Below, piece by piece: positions 16,241 to 25,643 of a stretch of DNA of 64,000 nucleotides. The notes under the pieces were generated by a model. It ran no database searches. It was not told the origin of the DNA and saw only the letters and a program-made list of their open reading frames with translations. The position numbers were made by a program, and so were the translations under genes. The stretch is from contig JACJYO010000004.1 of NCBI GenBank assembly GCA_020636075.1, forward strand, positions 1 to 64,000. The letters are read 5' to 3'. This DNA comes from Lewinellaceae bacterium. GTDB taxonomy: Bacteria > Bacteroidota > Bacteroidia > Chitinophagales > Saprospiraceae. The first letter of the stretch is position 1. Every line of letters begins with the position of its first letter.

Positions 16241-18862
16241 CTATTGTTTGTACTCGGGAAAATAGCGCGCCACCAGCGTTTTGTACTGGCTTGTCCGCCG
16301 GATTTTTTTCAAAAGCGGCTCTTCCAGCACCATTTCCAGCCTGGGCAAATAGCGTTCGAAGGCTTGCTCCAGCCAGTCGAGTGCTTCCTGCTGCTTGGCA
16401 TTTTTGGCCGCAAGCAAGGCTTGCCCGTATGCCTGCCGCCAGCCGTTCGGCCGGTATTCGCGGCATTTTTCAAACTGGGCTTCCGCTTCGGCGATGCGGT
16501 TTTCCGACAGCAAAAAACGGCCGTAGAGCAGGTGAGCTTCATCGCGGAAACCCGAATCCCACCAGAGTGGTTCCTGGGTGATCGCTTTTTGAAACCAGGC
16601 TTCGGCCTCGATGGGTTTGCCCTGGCGCATTTTTAATTCGCCCAGCAAGGCCTTGATCTGTACCCAATGCCCGTTCAGCGTCGGGTCGACGGTTAGGCCC
16701 TGCCGTAATGTTTGCTCTGCCTGCTGCAGGTCGCCGCGTTGCAGCCACATTCGGCCTCTTGCAGACCAAATGGCAGTTTGTTGGGGTGCGGCACCAAATC
16801 CACCGCTGAGGGCCTGCTCGATCGACTTTTCGGCCGTTTCATATTGGCCCAGTTGTACGAGTGCATTTACCAGCCCGGCGTACAGAAAACCCTTGTCCAT
16901 TGCCGGAATAGATTTTTCAAGCCCTTTGCGGAAATGCGCTGCAGCCATCCCGGCCCGCCTGGTTTTGGTATATGCGTCTCCTAAAATGGTATATGCCCAC
17001 CAGTATTGATCTGGGAATAGCTCCAGCGATTGTAAGCTGTATTTTTCTGCATCCTTGTAGGCGCCCTGCATGAACCAAAGGGTAGTGGCTTTTGTGGAAT
17101 ATGCGTTGAACAGATCGGGCTTCAAGGCGATCATTTTATCGCATAGCGCATTCGCCTCCTCGGGCCGAAATTGCCATTGCCGCAGCCAGGCCAATCGTTC
17201 AAGTACGTTATACGCCGTGGAGTCCTTTTCATAGGCGCGCAGTATCCAGTATTCACCGGTTTTGTAATCGCTTTGTGAACCCACAATTTCATAGGAAATT
17301 TCCAGGTAGGGGATCAGCCAGGTAGGCGCACGCTCCAGTGCCCGGGTAAACCAGATAACTACCGAATCGCTCTGTGGCGGACTTTTCAGATAGTACAAAT
17401 TCCCGATCGTAAAAGGCACGTAGGCGGCTTCGTTGTCGAGGGCGTAAGACTGGAGCAGCAGGGCTTTGGCCTCGTCACGGATGGAGTCGCGGCGCTGCGG
17501 ATCATCTTCCAGTTCACCCACCAGTTTTGCGCGGTTGTAGCCTTTGAAAAACAGCTGTTTCGCCCGCAGGTCATTGGCCATGTAATGCTCCGACCCCAGC
17601 AGCTCGATCGAACGGGCCAGATAGGCCGGATAGAGTCCATATTTCTGGGGATTGAAACTCCAGTTGTTTACCTCGTAGGGGTCGTTGTCCAGCAGGGCAT
17701 TGAGCGCTTGCTGCACTTCATCCTGCAGGGCTACCGCCAGGTTTCGGCACATGAGTTTGTGTAAGGGAGCAAGTTCCGGCACTTGCACCAACTCGAGGTA
17801 AAGTTCGTCGGCAGTGCGGTGGCCGGGTATGGCATCGAGCAGTTCCCGGTTTTCGAGCGCCCGGTTAAATTCTACATAGCGGCGTTGGACCGACGAGTCC
17901 GTTTCGGTGAGCACCATTGCTTCCAGGCCCTTCGAACCGGTGGTGGCAAGACTGGGTTTCCGGCCCGCTTTGGCTGCGCGCACGGCAGCCAGGGCGGCTT
18001 CATCGACGTGGGTAAGCACCGTTTGGCGGTCGCCGACAGTCATGGGCAATTGGGATAATGGCGCCGTTTCGGCGGGCACAGCATCTTCGAGGTAGCGACC
18101 GATCTCGAACAGGTTGATCGCGTTGTCCGAGTTTTTGTCGGCCAGACCGGTCAGGCCATCGATCAGGTGCCAGGAAAACACACCACGGCCGCCGCCCCAT
18201 TGCTCCCCTTCGAGGGAATATTCGTCGGGCTGACAGGAGAGTATCTTGACCTCATTGGCGAATTGCCGACTGAGATTCTGGGCCGTGGCGGCGGGTCCGC
18301 CGATGCTGGTACCGGCCAGTTTGCCGGCATGGCAGGCGTCGGTAATCACCGTCACCCGGGCTTTTTTGTGCAACGACAAGGTGGAAATAATATCCTGCAG
18401 GTAATACAGCGAATACGCGCCTGCCTTATACGACCGGGCGGGTGAGTCGTGGAGCAGCAAAAAGCCCAGTTGGTTGAACGTTTTGGTTTCCACATCGCCG
18501 TGCCCGGAAAAGTAGATGATGCCTTGCCCGCCTTCGCTACAGTTCTCCACCAGCCAATCGAGTGCGCCGGCAAAGGCTGCAAAGGTGGCTTGCTGGTTGG
18601 TAAGCAAGAGGATATTGGCTTCGGGCACCTGCCCGCCGGCGGCCGATTTCAGCCAGTCGGCAAAAGCCTCGGCATCGCGGTGGGCGAATTGGAGATCGGG
18701 AATGTCGGGGGATTGATAGTCGGAAATGCCGACGACGACGGCGTAGGTCGATTGCGGATTTCGGATTTCGGATTGCGGATCGGCGGTGGGGGTAACGCCG
18801 CGCTCCTGCGCGAGTGCAAGGATGGCAGTGAAAAGGGTGAATAGGAGAAGTTGGTATTTCAT
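16241..18862 (-). CDS. Caspase-TPR paralog 7
   Basis: An 873-residue protein. Signal peptide MKYQLLLFTLFTAILALA; linker built of type C repeats (DPQSEIRNPQS); caspase domain about 39-295 with His121 (YFSGHGD), Cys177 (DACHAGK) and EF-hand-like loop DKNSDNAINLFE. The middle region carries MCRNLAVALQDEVQQ and LLGSEHYM, more diverged than in the neighbours. The C-terminal half is a TPR-like array with little identity to the other copies. It ends LVARYFPEYKQ. This is among the most divergent TPR halves of the run, while the catalytic half is typical. The 12-nt spacer to the upstream gene is conserved. Confidence 0.92.
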   Translation of the reverse strand: MKYQLLLFTLFTAILALAQERGVTPTADPQSEIRNPQSTYAVVVGISDYQSPDIPDLQFAHRDAEAFADWLKSAAGGQVPEANILLLTNQQATFAAFAGALDWLVENCSEGGQGIIYFSGHGDVETKTFNQLGFLLLHDSPARSYKAGAYSLYYLQDIISTLSLHKKARVTVITDACHAGKLAGTSIGGPAATAQNLSRQFANEVKILSCQPDEYSLEGEQWGGGRGVFSWHLIDGLTGLADKNSDNAINLFEIGRYLEDAVPAETAPLSQLPMTVGDRQTVLTHVDEAALAAVRAAKAGRKPSLATTGSKGLEAMVLTETDSSVQRRYVEFNRALENRELLDAIPGHRTADELYLELVQVPELAPLHKLMCRNLAVALQDEVQQALNALLDNDPYEVNNWSFNPQKYGLYPAYLARSIELLGSEHYMANDLRAKQLFFKGYNRAKLVGELEDDPQRRDSIRDEAKALLLQSYALDNEAAYVPFTIGNLYYLKSPPQSDSVVIWFTRALERAPTWLIPYLEISYEIVGSQSDYKTGEYWILRAYEKDSTAYNVLERLAWLRQWQFRPEEANALCDKMIALKPDLFNAYSTKATTLWFMQGAYKDAEKYSLQSLELFPDQYWWAYTILGDAYTKTRRAGMAAAHFRKGLEKSIPAMDKGFLYAGLVNALVQLGQYETAEKSIEQALSGGFGAAPQQTAIWSARGRMWLQRGDLQQAEQTLRQGLTVDPTLNGHWVQIKALLGELKMRQGKPIEAEAWFQKAITQEPLWWDSGFRDEAHLLYGRFLLSENRIAEAEAQFEKCREYRPNGWRQAYGQALLAAKNAKQQEALDWLEQAFERYLPRLEMVLEEPLLKKIRRTSQYKTLVARYFPEYKQ
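18748..18782. repeat. In-frame iterated repeat, type C (GATTGCGGATTTCGG)
   Basis: Iterations of a GATTGCGGAT / GATTTCGGAT unit in the linker codons of paralog 7, read on the minus strand as QSEIRNPQS. The same class fills the linker of the next three paralogs. Confidence 0.75.
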
Positions 18863-18874
18863 TGAGTTCGGGTT

Positions 18875-21097
18875 TTAGTCTTTTACCTGGCCGGGGTAAT
18901 ATTTTTCTACCAATGCCCGCCACCGCGCTGTTTGTGCCCGCAGCGGTTGCAGAAAAGGCTCCTGTTCTACATCAAGATGTAATTGCCCGCTATAGTCATA
19001 CCCTTCCTGAAAAGCCTTTTCCACGTATTCAAAGGCTTTGTCCACCTGGTTTTGACGGCTATAAAGGATGGCGTAATTCATATATATGGCCTTTACATTA
19101 TCGGGTTCCAAAAGCAGGGCTTTTTTCAGAAATCGATCGGCTTCCTCGTACCGCCCGGTCTTTGCGTAGATAAGGCCCAGGTTTGCATGTGCATAACGCG
19201 CGTGGAGCGAATCGAGGCTAATGGCCTTTAAGAATGGCTGCTCTGCTTCTTCATACATGTCATTTTTCAAATAAAACCATCCAAGTGGAATAAGATTTTC
19301 AAGGGAAGGATCCGTTTGGGCTAGATCCTCCAGGAGTTTTCTTGCCTCGTTTGTTCGACCAGTGTTGTTGTAAACCTCGCTCAGTTGTTGCGTGGCACAA
19401 GGAAAACATACGCCAGGTGAAATGCTTGCCAATACGTCCTTCAACAGTGGCTCTTCCAGCTCGTATTTTTTTTGCATGTGGTACGTTTTCGCCAGAAAAT
19501 ATTTCACGAGTTGGTTGTTTGCATTCAAGGCAATTCCTTGCTTAAATGTCTCCTCTGATTTATCAAATTCTTTTCGCAGGAAATAATAAAACCCGAGGAT
19601 GATATAGGGGTAATTCCAGTTCGGAACCAGTTCTGTCGCTTGATTAAAATGATATAATGCTGAATCCAGGTTCCCGACATAATTGTAAATTATATAGGCA
19701 TGGGCAAGGGGCATATCGGGTTGTAGTTCCAGCGCCTTTTGGTAGGCTTCCTTTTTTTCCGGGGCTTTTTTGGCGAGGTAGCCCATCAGAAAATATTTCC
19801 GTGCCAGTAAAATGGGGTACATGTAATGATCCGGCCCCAGTAAGCCGGCGGCTTTTTCCAGATATTCCGGGTAGTTCATGTAGCTGTCGGTAGTTCCTTT
19901 CAAGGTCTTTTCTGTAAAACCGCCTTTTAACATGAGATTTACCAACTGCTGGGCATCGTCCTGCAGGGCGGCGGCGTAGTTGCGTCGCATGGAAGCATGC
20001 AGCCGCTCCAGTTGCGGCTCCTTGCTCAGGATTTCATAATAGAAATCGGCACAGGCGTTGGCGGGTTCAAGGAACTGTTTGTCTTTGATGGCCTGCTTGA
20101 ACGCTGCGTACATTTTCACAATACCGGAATCGGCTTTCGCCAAAACATCCTCCTCGATACCCCGGGATTCCGTGGCGGTGAACAGTTGCAGTTGCCCCTT
20201 TTTTCTTTCTTTTATTTGCGCCAAAATTTCAGGGAAAACGTCCACCAGTTTTTCGGTGAAATTGCCCACGGTCATGGGTACCTGCGATTGCGGCGCAACC
20301 TCAGTGGTGACCTTGTCTTGCAGGTAACGCCCCAACTCCATCAGGTTGACAGACTGGTCCACATTACCATCGGCCATGCCGTACAGGCCGTCTATGAGAT
20401 AGTAACTGAAAGCCCCCCGGCCGCCGCCCCATTGCTCGCCCTCGATGGAGTACTCGTTGGGCTGGCAAGAGAGGATTTTGATTTCGTTGGCGTATTGCCG
20501 GGCCAGGTTTTGGCTGGTGAGTTGTGCCCCGTTGATATCGCTGCCGGAGAGTTTGCCGGAATGGCAGGCATCGGTGATCAGAAAAACTTTTGCCTTGTTC
20601 TCCACGGAAAGCGTAGAAACGATGTCCTGCAAATCCCGGACGTTGATAGCGCCACCGGCCATGTACACCTTGGAAGGGGCGTCCCAGCCCAGGAGGTAAC
20701 CGGGTTGCGAGAGCCTTTTGGCCTCTACGTCGCCGTGGCCCGAAAAGTAGATAAAGACCCGGTCGCCTTCCGATGCAACTTCCATCAGCCAGTCCAGTTC
20801 AATGGAAATTTGTGCGGCGGTGGCCAGTTCATTGGTGAGCATTTTAAGGTGGTCTCCATCCAGGCTGCCGCCGGCCGGTGAGCGCAGGAAGTTGGCAAAA
20901 GCTTCGGCGTCGCGATCGGCGTACTTCAGGTCGGGAATCTGCTCATCCTGGTAGTCGGAAATGCCGACGACGAGGGCGTAGGTCGATTGCGGATTGCGGA
21001 TTTTGGATTGCGGATTGGTGACAGGGGCGACGCCGCGTTCTTGGGCAGAGGTAACGATAGCGGTGAAAAGGGCAAACATGAGAAGCGGGTATTTCAT
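18875..21097 (-). CDS. Caspase-TPR paralog 8
   Basis: A 740-residue protein, the same length as the next two copies. Signal peptide MKYPLLMFALFTAIVTSA; type C linker (NPQSKIRNPQS); caspase domain about 39-290 with His121 (YFSGHGD), Cys178 (DACHSGK, the metacaspase form) and EF-hand-like loop at Asp243-Glu254 (DGNVDQSVNLME). The middle region carries SRGIEEDVLAKADS, MRRNYAAALQDDAQQ and LLGPDHYMY. About six TPRs follow (roughly 455-690), and the end is LVEKYYPGQVKD. Catalytic residues are intact, so an active peptidase is inferred. Spacers are 12 nt on both sides. Confidence 0.92.
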   Translation of the reverse strand: MKYPLLMFALFTAIVTSAQERGVAPVTNPQSKIRNPQSTYALVVGISDYQDEQIPDLKYADRDAEAFANFLRSPAGGSLDGDHLKMLTNELATAAQISIELDWLMEVASEGDRVFIYFSGHGDVEAKRLSQPGYLLGWDAPSKVYMAGGAINVRDLQDIVSTLSVENKAKVFLITDACHSGKLSGSDINGAQLTSQNLARQYANEIKILSCQPNEYSIEGEQWGGGRGAFSYYLIDGLYGMADGNVDQSVNLMELGRYLQDKVTTEVAPQSQVPMTVGNFTEKLVDVFPEILAQIKERKKGQLQLFTATESRGIEEDVLAKADSGIVKMYAAFKQAIKDKQFLEPANACADFYYEILSKEPQLERLHASMRRNYAAALQDDAQQLVNLMLKGGFTEKTLKGTTDSYMNYPEYLEKAAGLLGPDHYMYPILLARKYFLMGYLAKKAPEKKEAYQKALELQPDMPLAHAYIIYNYVGNLDSALYHFNQATELVPNWNYPYIILGFYYFLRKEFDKSEETFKQGIALNANNQLVKYFLAKTYHMQKKYELEEPLLKDVLASISPGVCFPCATQQLSEVYNNTGRTNEARKLLEDLAQTDPSLENLIPLGWFYLKNDMYEEAEQPFLKAISLDSLHARYAHANLGLIYAKTGRYEEADRFLKKALLLEPDNVKAIYMNYAILYSRQNQVDKAFEYVEKAFQEGYDYSGQLHLDVEQEPFLQPLRAQTARWRALVEKYYPGQVKD
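20983..21018. repeat. In-frame iterated repeat, type C
   Basis: CGATTGCGGATTGCGGATT followed by further diverged units in the linker codons of paralog 8, read as NPQSKIRNPQS. Confidence 0.75.
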
Positions 21098-21109
21098 TTG
21101 CTTCGGGTT

Positions 21110-23332
21110 TTAGTTTTTAGGATGATCGGGAAAATATTTATTCATCAGCGCATCCCACCGCTCTTTTTGCTCCCGGAGCGGGGCGAGCGCAGGGTCTTTT
21201 GCCAGTTCGATATGTTTGTCGTCCGGTTTGTAGCCTTTCTGGAAAGCCTGTTCCAGGGCGGTAAATGCTTTATCGGTTTGACCTTGCAGGCTGTACAGGA
21301 TGGCGTAATTGGCCGAAATGTTTTTTGCGTTGGCAGTGTCCAACTCCAGGCCTTTTTCAAACATTTTTTCCGCTTCGGCATAGCGGCCAGTCCGGGCATA
21401 TACCAGCCCGAGGTTCGGATAGGAGTACGGGTGTAGCGAGTCAAGACCGATCACCTTTAGAAATGCTGTTTCCGCTTTTCCCAGTTGCGAATCTTTTAAA
21501 TAGATATACCCCAGGTTATTATAGGAATGAAAAGATGTAGAATCTGCCTGGATTGCTTTCAGCATAAACGTTTCTGCTTCCTTCAGGCGATTTGTCTCAG
21601 CATATAACGCACTTAAATTTTGGTACAAACACGGAAAACAAATGTCCGGGGAAACGTTTTCCAATAAGTCTAAGAATAACGGCTCCGCTAAATCGTATTT
21701 TCCGGTTGTTGCATACATGGTGGCTGTTTTGAATTTAATAAAAACCGAGCTTGGATCGATCCGAAGTGCGTGCTGTAGCATGCTGTCGGCCATTTCAAAA
21801 TCCTTCCGATTAAAATATACTGTTGCCATATTGAAGTAAGGATAGGTCCAGTTTGGGGCCAAATCCAAAGCCCTGTTCATGTAGTATTTTGCGGAATCCA
21901 GATCCCCTTTTTGGCCAGCGGCTTGTATCAAATAAGCAAATGCATGCGGCATTTCAGGCTGCCATTGGAGCGCTTTTCGCAAGGATTCGGCTGCGGCTTC
22001 CGGGCCAGTCGACAAGTAGGCTTCGAAGAAATATTTCCTTGCTTGCAAGGATGTATACATATAGTGGTCTTTGCCCAGTAAGGCGGCGGCCCTTTCTAAA
22101 TACAATGGATAGGCTTGATACGCCTTTTTGTGCCCTTTTGTAGTTGCATCGGTCATGCCTCCTCGGAGCATCAGGTTCAATACTTGTTGCGCATCGTCTT
22201 GCAGGGCAGCGGCGTAATTGCGGCGCATACTTGAATGCAGCCGCACCAACTGCGGTTCCCGGATCAATTGTTCAAAATAAACATCAGCACAGGCATTGGC
22301 CGGCTCTAAAAATTGTTTGTTTTTCAAGGCTTGTTTGAAGGCGTGGTATAATGCCACGACCGTTGAATCGGCCGCAGCGAGTGTCTGTTCTTCAATGCCC
22401 CGCGATTCCGTAGCGGTAAATAATTCCAGTTGCCCCTTGTGACCTGCTTTCAGCTCAGCCAACAGCTCGGGGAACACATCGGTGAGTTTCTCCGTCCGGC
22501 TGCCAATGGTCATGGGGTTTTGGTGTTCGGGAGCTACTTCCTGGGCCACCTTGTCTTCCAGGTACCGCCCGATCTCTTTGAGGTCAACAATCCCGTCGGC
22601 ATTGCCGTCGGCCATGCCGTACAGGCCGTCGAGCAGGTGGTAACTGAACGCCCCGCGGCCGCCGCCCCACTGCTCGCCCTCGATGCTGTACTCGTCGGGC
22701 TGGCAGGAGAGTATCTTGATTTCGTTGGCGTACTGCCGTGCGAGGTTCTGCCCCGTCAGCTGCGCCCCGTTGATGTCGCTGCCCGACAACTTGCCGGCGT
22801 GACAGGCATCCGTGATGACCACCACCCTCGCCTTGTTCGTGACCGAAAGCGTGGAAATGATGTCCTGAAAGTCCCGGACATTGACGGCCCCGCCAGCCAG
22901 GTAGTTCCTTGCCGGGGCGTCCCAGCCAAGCAGGTAGCCCGGCTGGGAGAGCCTCTTGGTTTCCACGTCACCGTGCCCGGAGAAGTAGATGACGGCATTG
23001 TCGCCTTCCCGGGCGACCTCCAGCAGCCAGTCGAACGCTGCGGCAAGCTGACCGAGGGTAGCCCGTTCGTTCGTGAGCAACTTGAGATGGTCACCGTCGA
23101 GCAAGCCGCCTGCAGGCGAGCGCAGGAAATTGGCGAAGGCTTGGGCGTCGCGGTCTGCAAAGCGCAGGTCGGAGATGCCCTCATCCTGGTAGTTGCTGAT
23201 GCCCACCACTACGGCATAAGTAGCCGATTTCGGATTTGCGATTCCGGATTTCGGCAGCGGGTTTGCCCCCTTTTGCTGCGCGAAAAGGAGAAGGGGAAAA
23301 AAAAGCAGCGATATGGTGAGGTGGTATTTCAT
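21110..23332 (-). CDS. Caspase-TPR paralog 9
   Basis: A 740-residue protein. Signal peptide MKYHLTISLLFFPLLLFA; a diverged type C linker (KSGIANPKSA); caspase domain about 38-290 with His120 (YFSGHGD), Cys177 (DACHAGK) and EF-hand-like loop DGNADGIVDLKE, which fits the EF-hand consensus at positions 1, 3, 5, 6, 9 and 12. The middle region has MRRNYAAALQDDAQQ and LLGKDHYMY. About six TPRs follow; the end is LMNKYFPDHPKN. The segment around the EF-hand-like loop is almost identical in DNA to paralog 10, while flanking parts differ, suggesting patchy gene conversion. Spacers are 12 nt on both sides. Confidence 0.92.
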   Translation of the reverse strand: MKYHLTISLLFFPLLLFAQQKGANPLPKSGIANPKSATYAVVVGISNYQDEGISDLRFADRDAQAFANFLRSPAGGLLDGDHLKLLTNERATLGQLAAAFDWLLEVAREGDNAVIYFSGHGDVETKRLSQPGYLLGWDAPARNYLAGGAVNVRDFQDIISTLSVTNKARVVVITDACHAGKLSGSDINGAQLTGQNLARQYANEIKILSCQPDEYSIEGEQWGGGRGAFSYHLLDGLYGMADGNADGIVDLKEIGRYLEDKVAQEVAPEHQNPMTIGSRTEKLTDVFPELLAELKAGHKGQLELFTATESRGIEEQTLAAADSTVVALYHAFKQALKNKQFLEPANACADVYFEQLIREPQLVRLHSSMRRNYAAALQDDAQQVLNLMLRGGMTDATTKGHKKAYQAYPLYLERAAALLGKDHYMYTSLQARKYFFEAYLSTGPEAAAESLRKALQWQPEMPHAFAYLIQAAGQKGDLDSAKYYMNRALDLAPNWTYPYFNMATVYFNRKDFEMADSMLQHALRIDPSSVFIKFKTATMYATTGKYDLAEPLFLDLLENVSPDICFPCLYQNLSALYAETNRLKEAETFMLKAIQADSTSFHSYNNLGYIYLKDSQLGKAETAFLKVIGLDSLHPYSYPNLGLVYARTGRYAEAEKMFEKGLELDTANAKNISANYAILYSLQGQTDKAFTALEQAFQKGYKPDDKHIELAKDPALAPLREQKERWDALMNKYFPDHPKN
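23223..23255. repeat. In-frame iterated repeat, type C (diverged)
   Basis: CCGATTTCGGATTTGCGATT and a further CCGGATTTCGG unit in the linker codons of paralog 9. Confidence 0.65.
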
Positions 23333-23344
23333 TTGACTCGGGTT

Positions 23345-25567
23345 TTAGTTTTTGGGATGGTTGGGATAATATTTTTTCATCAGTGTGTCCCACCGTTCTT
23401 TGTCTTTCCGCAAAAGGTCGAAGGCTGGCTCATCCGGGATCTCTATATGATCATTGTTAACATAACCTCTGGCCAATGCCGCTTCAAGGTATTCATAGGC
23501 TTTGTCAGCCTGGTTTTGTAAACTGTAATAAACGGCATAGTTGACCAGGACATCCAGATTGTCAGGGGCGAGTTCCAGGCCTTTCTTGAACATTTTATCC
23601 GCTTCCGCATACCGGCCCATTTTAGTGTACACCAGACCCAGGTTTGCAGGTGGGTGTATATGATGTGAATCCAATTCCATTGATTTCAGGAAGTGTTTTT
23701 CAGCTTCTGCCAAACTGTCCATTAGCAAATACGTCCATCCTAAATCGTTATGAAGGTTTGTTGAGTTGGAATCTAGTTCAATGCCTTCTTTCAAAAGGGG
23801 AATTGATTCTTCAGGACGTCCTTCTATAGCGTAAATGTGTGCAAGCATTGACATGAGGCATGGAATGCAGGCGCCAGGAGGTTTCTTGTCAATCACATAT
23901 ATCAACAATGGCTCCGCTAGTTCATATCTTTCCATTATTGAATAAACTGATGCCAACTGGAGTCTGAGAAGAACCGAATTCGAATCGACCTGCAGACCCT
24001 GCAGCCAAGTTTCCACTGCCTTGTCCCAATCCTTATTCATTGCATACATAGACCCCAGGAAAATATAAGGATAGGTCCAGGAAGGTGTCAGGCTTGTCAC
24101 TTTGTCAAAATAATAGAGGGCGGAATCCGGTTCCTGAATGTAAGTTTCGATTAGATAGTTAAAGGCATGGGGCATTTCGGAATCCCACTCCAGGGCCTTG
24201 AACAGGTTTTTTCTTTTTTCGAGTTTGTCCGTTAACAAATAGGCGGTCAGGAAATATTTCCGGGCCTGCAGGACCGGGTACATGTAATTGTCCGGCCCCA
24301 ATAAGTCGGCTGCTTTTTCCAGATAGCGCGGATAGGGTTCATAATCCTTTGTATTCCCTTTTATGTTCCTGCTCGTCATACCTCCCCGCAGCATCAGGTT
24401 CAGCAACTGCTGGGCATCGTCCTGCAGGGCAGCGGCGTAGTTGCGGCGCATGCTCGAATGCAGCCGTTCCAGTTGTGGCTCCTGGCTCAGTATCCCGAAA
24501 TAATAGTCTGCACATGCCCCCTCGGGCCCTAAAAAGTGCTTTTCCGCCAAAGCCACTTGAAAGGCATGGTACATCTCCACCAAATTTGAATCGGCCCTGG
24601 CCAAAACCTCCCCCTCGATGCCCCTCGAATCGGTTGGGGAGAAAAGCTGCAACTGCCCCTTGCGGCCTTCCCGCAACTGCGCCAGTAAATCGGGAAAAAC
24701 ATCGGTCAGTTTCTCCGTGCGGCTGCCTATCGTCATCGGGTTTTGGTGTTCGGGAGCCACTTCCTGGGCCACCTTGTCTTCCAGGTACCGCCCGATCTCT
24801 TTGAGGTCAACAATCCCGTCGGCATTGCCATCGGCCATGCCGTACAGGCCGTCGAGCAGGTGGTAACTGAACGCCCCACGGCCGCCGCCCCACTGTTCGC
24901 CCTCGATGCTGTACTCGTCGGGCTGGCAGGACAGTATTTTGATCTCGTTGGCAAACTGCTTTTGCAGGCTGGCGGCAGTCACCTGCGCCCCGTTGTAATC
25001 GCTGCCCGATAACTTCCCGGATCGGCAGGCATCGGTGACGACAAGGACCTTTGCCTTGGTGTCGAGCGAAAGCGAAGAGATCACATCCTGTAACAGCCTA
25101 AGGTCAATCACGCCGCCCGCCAGGTAGACCTTTTCGGGCGCGTCCCAGCAGAGCAGGAACCCCGGTTGCCTTTTAAAACGGTCTTCCGCATCGCCGTGGC
25201 CGCTGAAATAGATGACCACTTGGTCGCCCTCCCTGCACTCGTCCATCAGCCAATACAGGTTTGCGGCGACCTTCCCGGCAGTTGCTTCCTCGTTGATCAG
25301 TACTTTTAAATGGTCTTCATCCAAACCGCCACCTGCCGGCGAGCGCAGGAAGTTGGCGAAAGCCTGGGCATCTTTATCGGCAAAGCGCAGGTCGGGGATG
25401 TTGTCGCTCTGGTAGTTGGAGATGCCGACGACCACGGCGTAGGTGGCCGAGTGCGGATTGCGGATTGTCGATTGCGGATTGTCGGCTGGGGTAACACCGC
25501 GCTCCTGGGCGGAGAGGATGCACTGGAGCAGGAACAGGATAACACACAACAGCAAATTCGCTTTCAT
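23345..25567 (-). CDS. Caspase-TPR paralog 10
   Basis: A 740-residue protein. Signal peptide MKANLLLCVILFLLQCILSA; type C linker (NPQSTIRNPHS); caspase domain about 41-295 with His124 (in FSGHGDAE rather than the usual FSGHGDVE), Cys181 (DACRSGK) and EF-hand-like loop DGNADGIVDLKE. The middle region has MRRNYAAALQDDAQQ and LLGPDNYMY. TPRs occupy roughly 460-690, and the end is LMKKYYPNHPKN. The start is 76 nt from the upstream stop; that gap contains TTTTAGATTTTT, close to the TTTTAGTTTTT of the conserved joints, so it may be an expanded form of the same junction. Confidence 0.92.
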   Translation of the reverse strand: MKANLLLCVILFLLQCILSAQERGVTPADNPQSTIRNPHSATYAVVVGISNYQSDNIPDLRFADKDAQAFANFLRSPAGGGLDEDHLKVLINEEATAGKVAANLYWLMDECREGDQVVIYFSGHGDAEDRFKRQPGFLLCWDAPEKVYLAGGVIDLRLLQDVISSLSLDTKAKVLVVTDACRSGKLSGSDYNGAQVTAASLQKQFANEIKILSCQPDEYSIEGEQWGGGRGAFSYHLLDGLYGMADGNADGIVDLKEIGRYLEDKVAQEVAPEHQNPMTIGSRTEKLTDVFPDLLAQLREGRKGQLQLFSPTDSRGIEGEVLARADSNLVEMYHAFQVALAEKHFLGPEGACADYYFGILSQEPQLERLHSSMRRNYAAALQDDAQQLLNLMLRGGMTSRNIKGNTKDYEPYPRYLEKAADLLGPDNYMYPVLQARKYFLTAYLLTDKLEKRKNLFKALEWDSEMPHAFNYLIETYIQEPDSALYYFDKVTSLTPSWTYPYIFLGSMYAMNKDWDKAVETWLQGLQVDSNSVLLRLQLASVYSIMERYELAEPLLIYVIDKKPPGACIPCLMSMLAHIYAIEGRPEESIPLLKEGIELDSNSTNLHNDLGWTYLLMDSLAEAEKHFLKSMELDSHHIHPPANLGLVYTKMGRYAEADKMFKKGLELAPDNLDVLVNYAVYYSLQNQADKAYEYLEAALARGYVNNDHIEIPDEPAFDLLRKDKERWDTLMKKYYPNHPKN
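25448..25482. repeat. In-frame iterated repeat, type C
   Basis: Iterations of GATTGCGGATTGTC in the linker codons of paralog 10, read as NPQSTIRNPHS. Confidence 0.75.
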
Positions 25568-25643
25568 AAGGCGTTCTGATTTTAGATTTTTACACGGCCT
25601 CCCGTTTGACTTTTTGATTTTACATTTTGCGGTTTTACGTTTC

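Noticed and set aside
22430..23521. 363-codon plus-strand frame opposite caspase paralogs 9 and 10
   Set aside because: It mirrors the conserved caspase DNA, and similar frames appear opposite other copies, as expected for GC-rich antisense.
18748..25482. GATTGCGGATT iterations as regulatory direct repeats
   Set aside because: They lie inside codons after the signal peptide and keep the frame, so they are treated as in-gene repeats.
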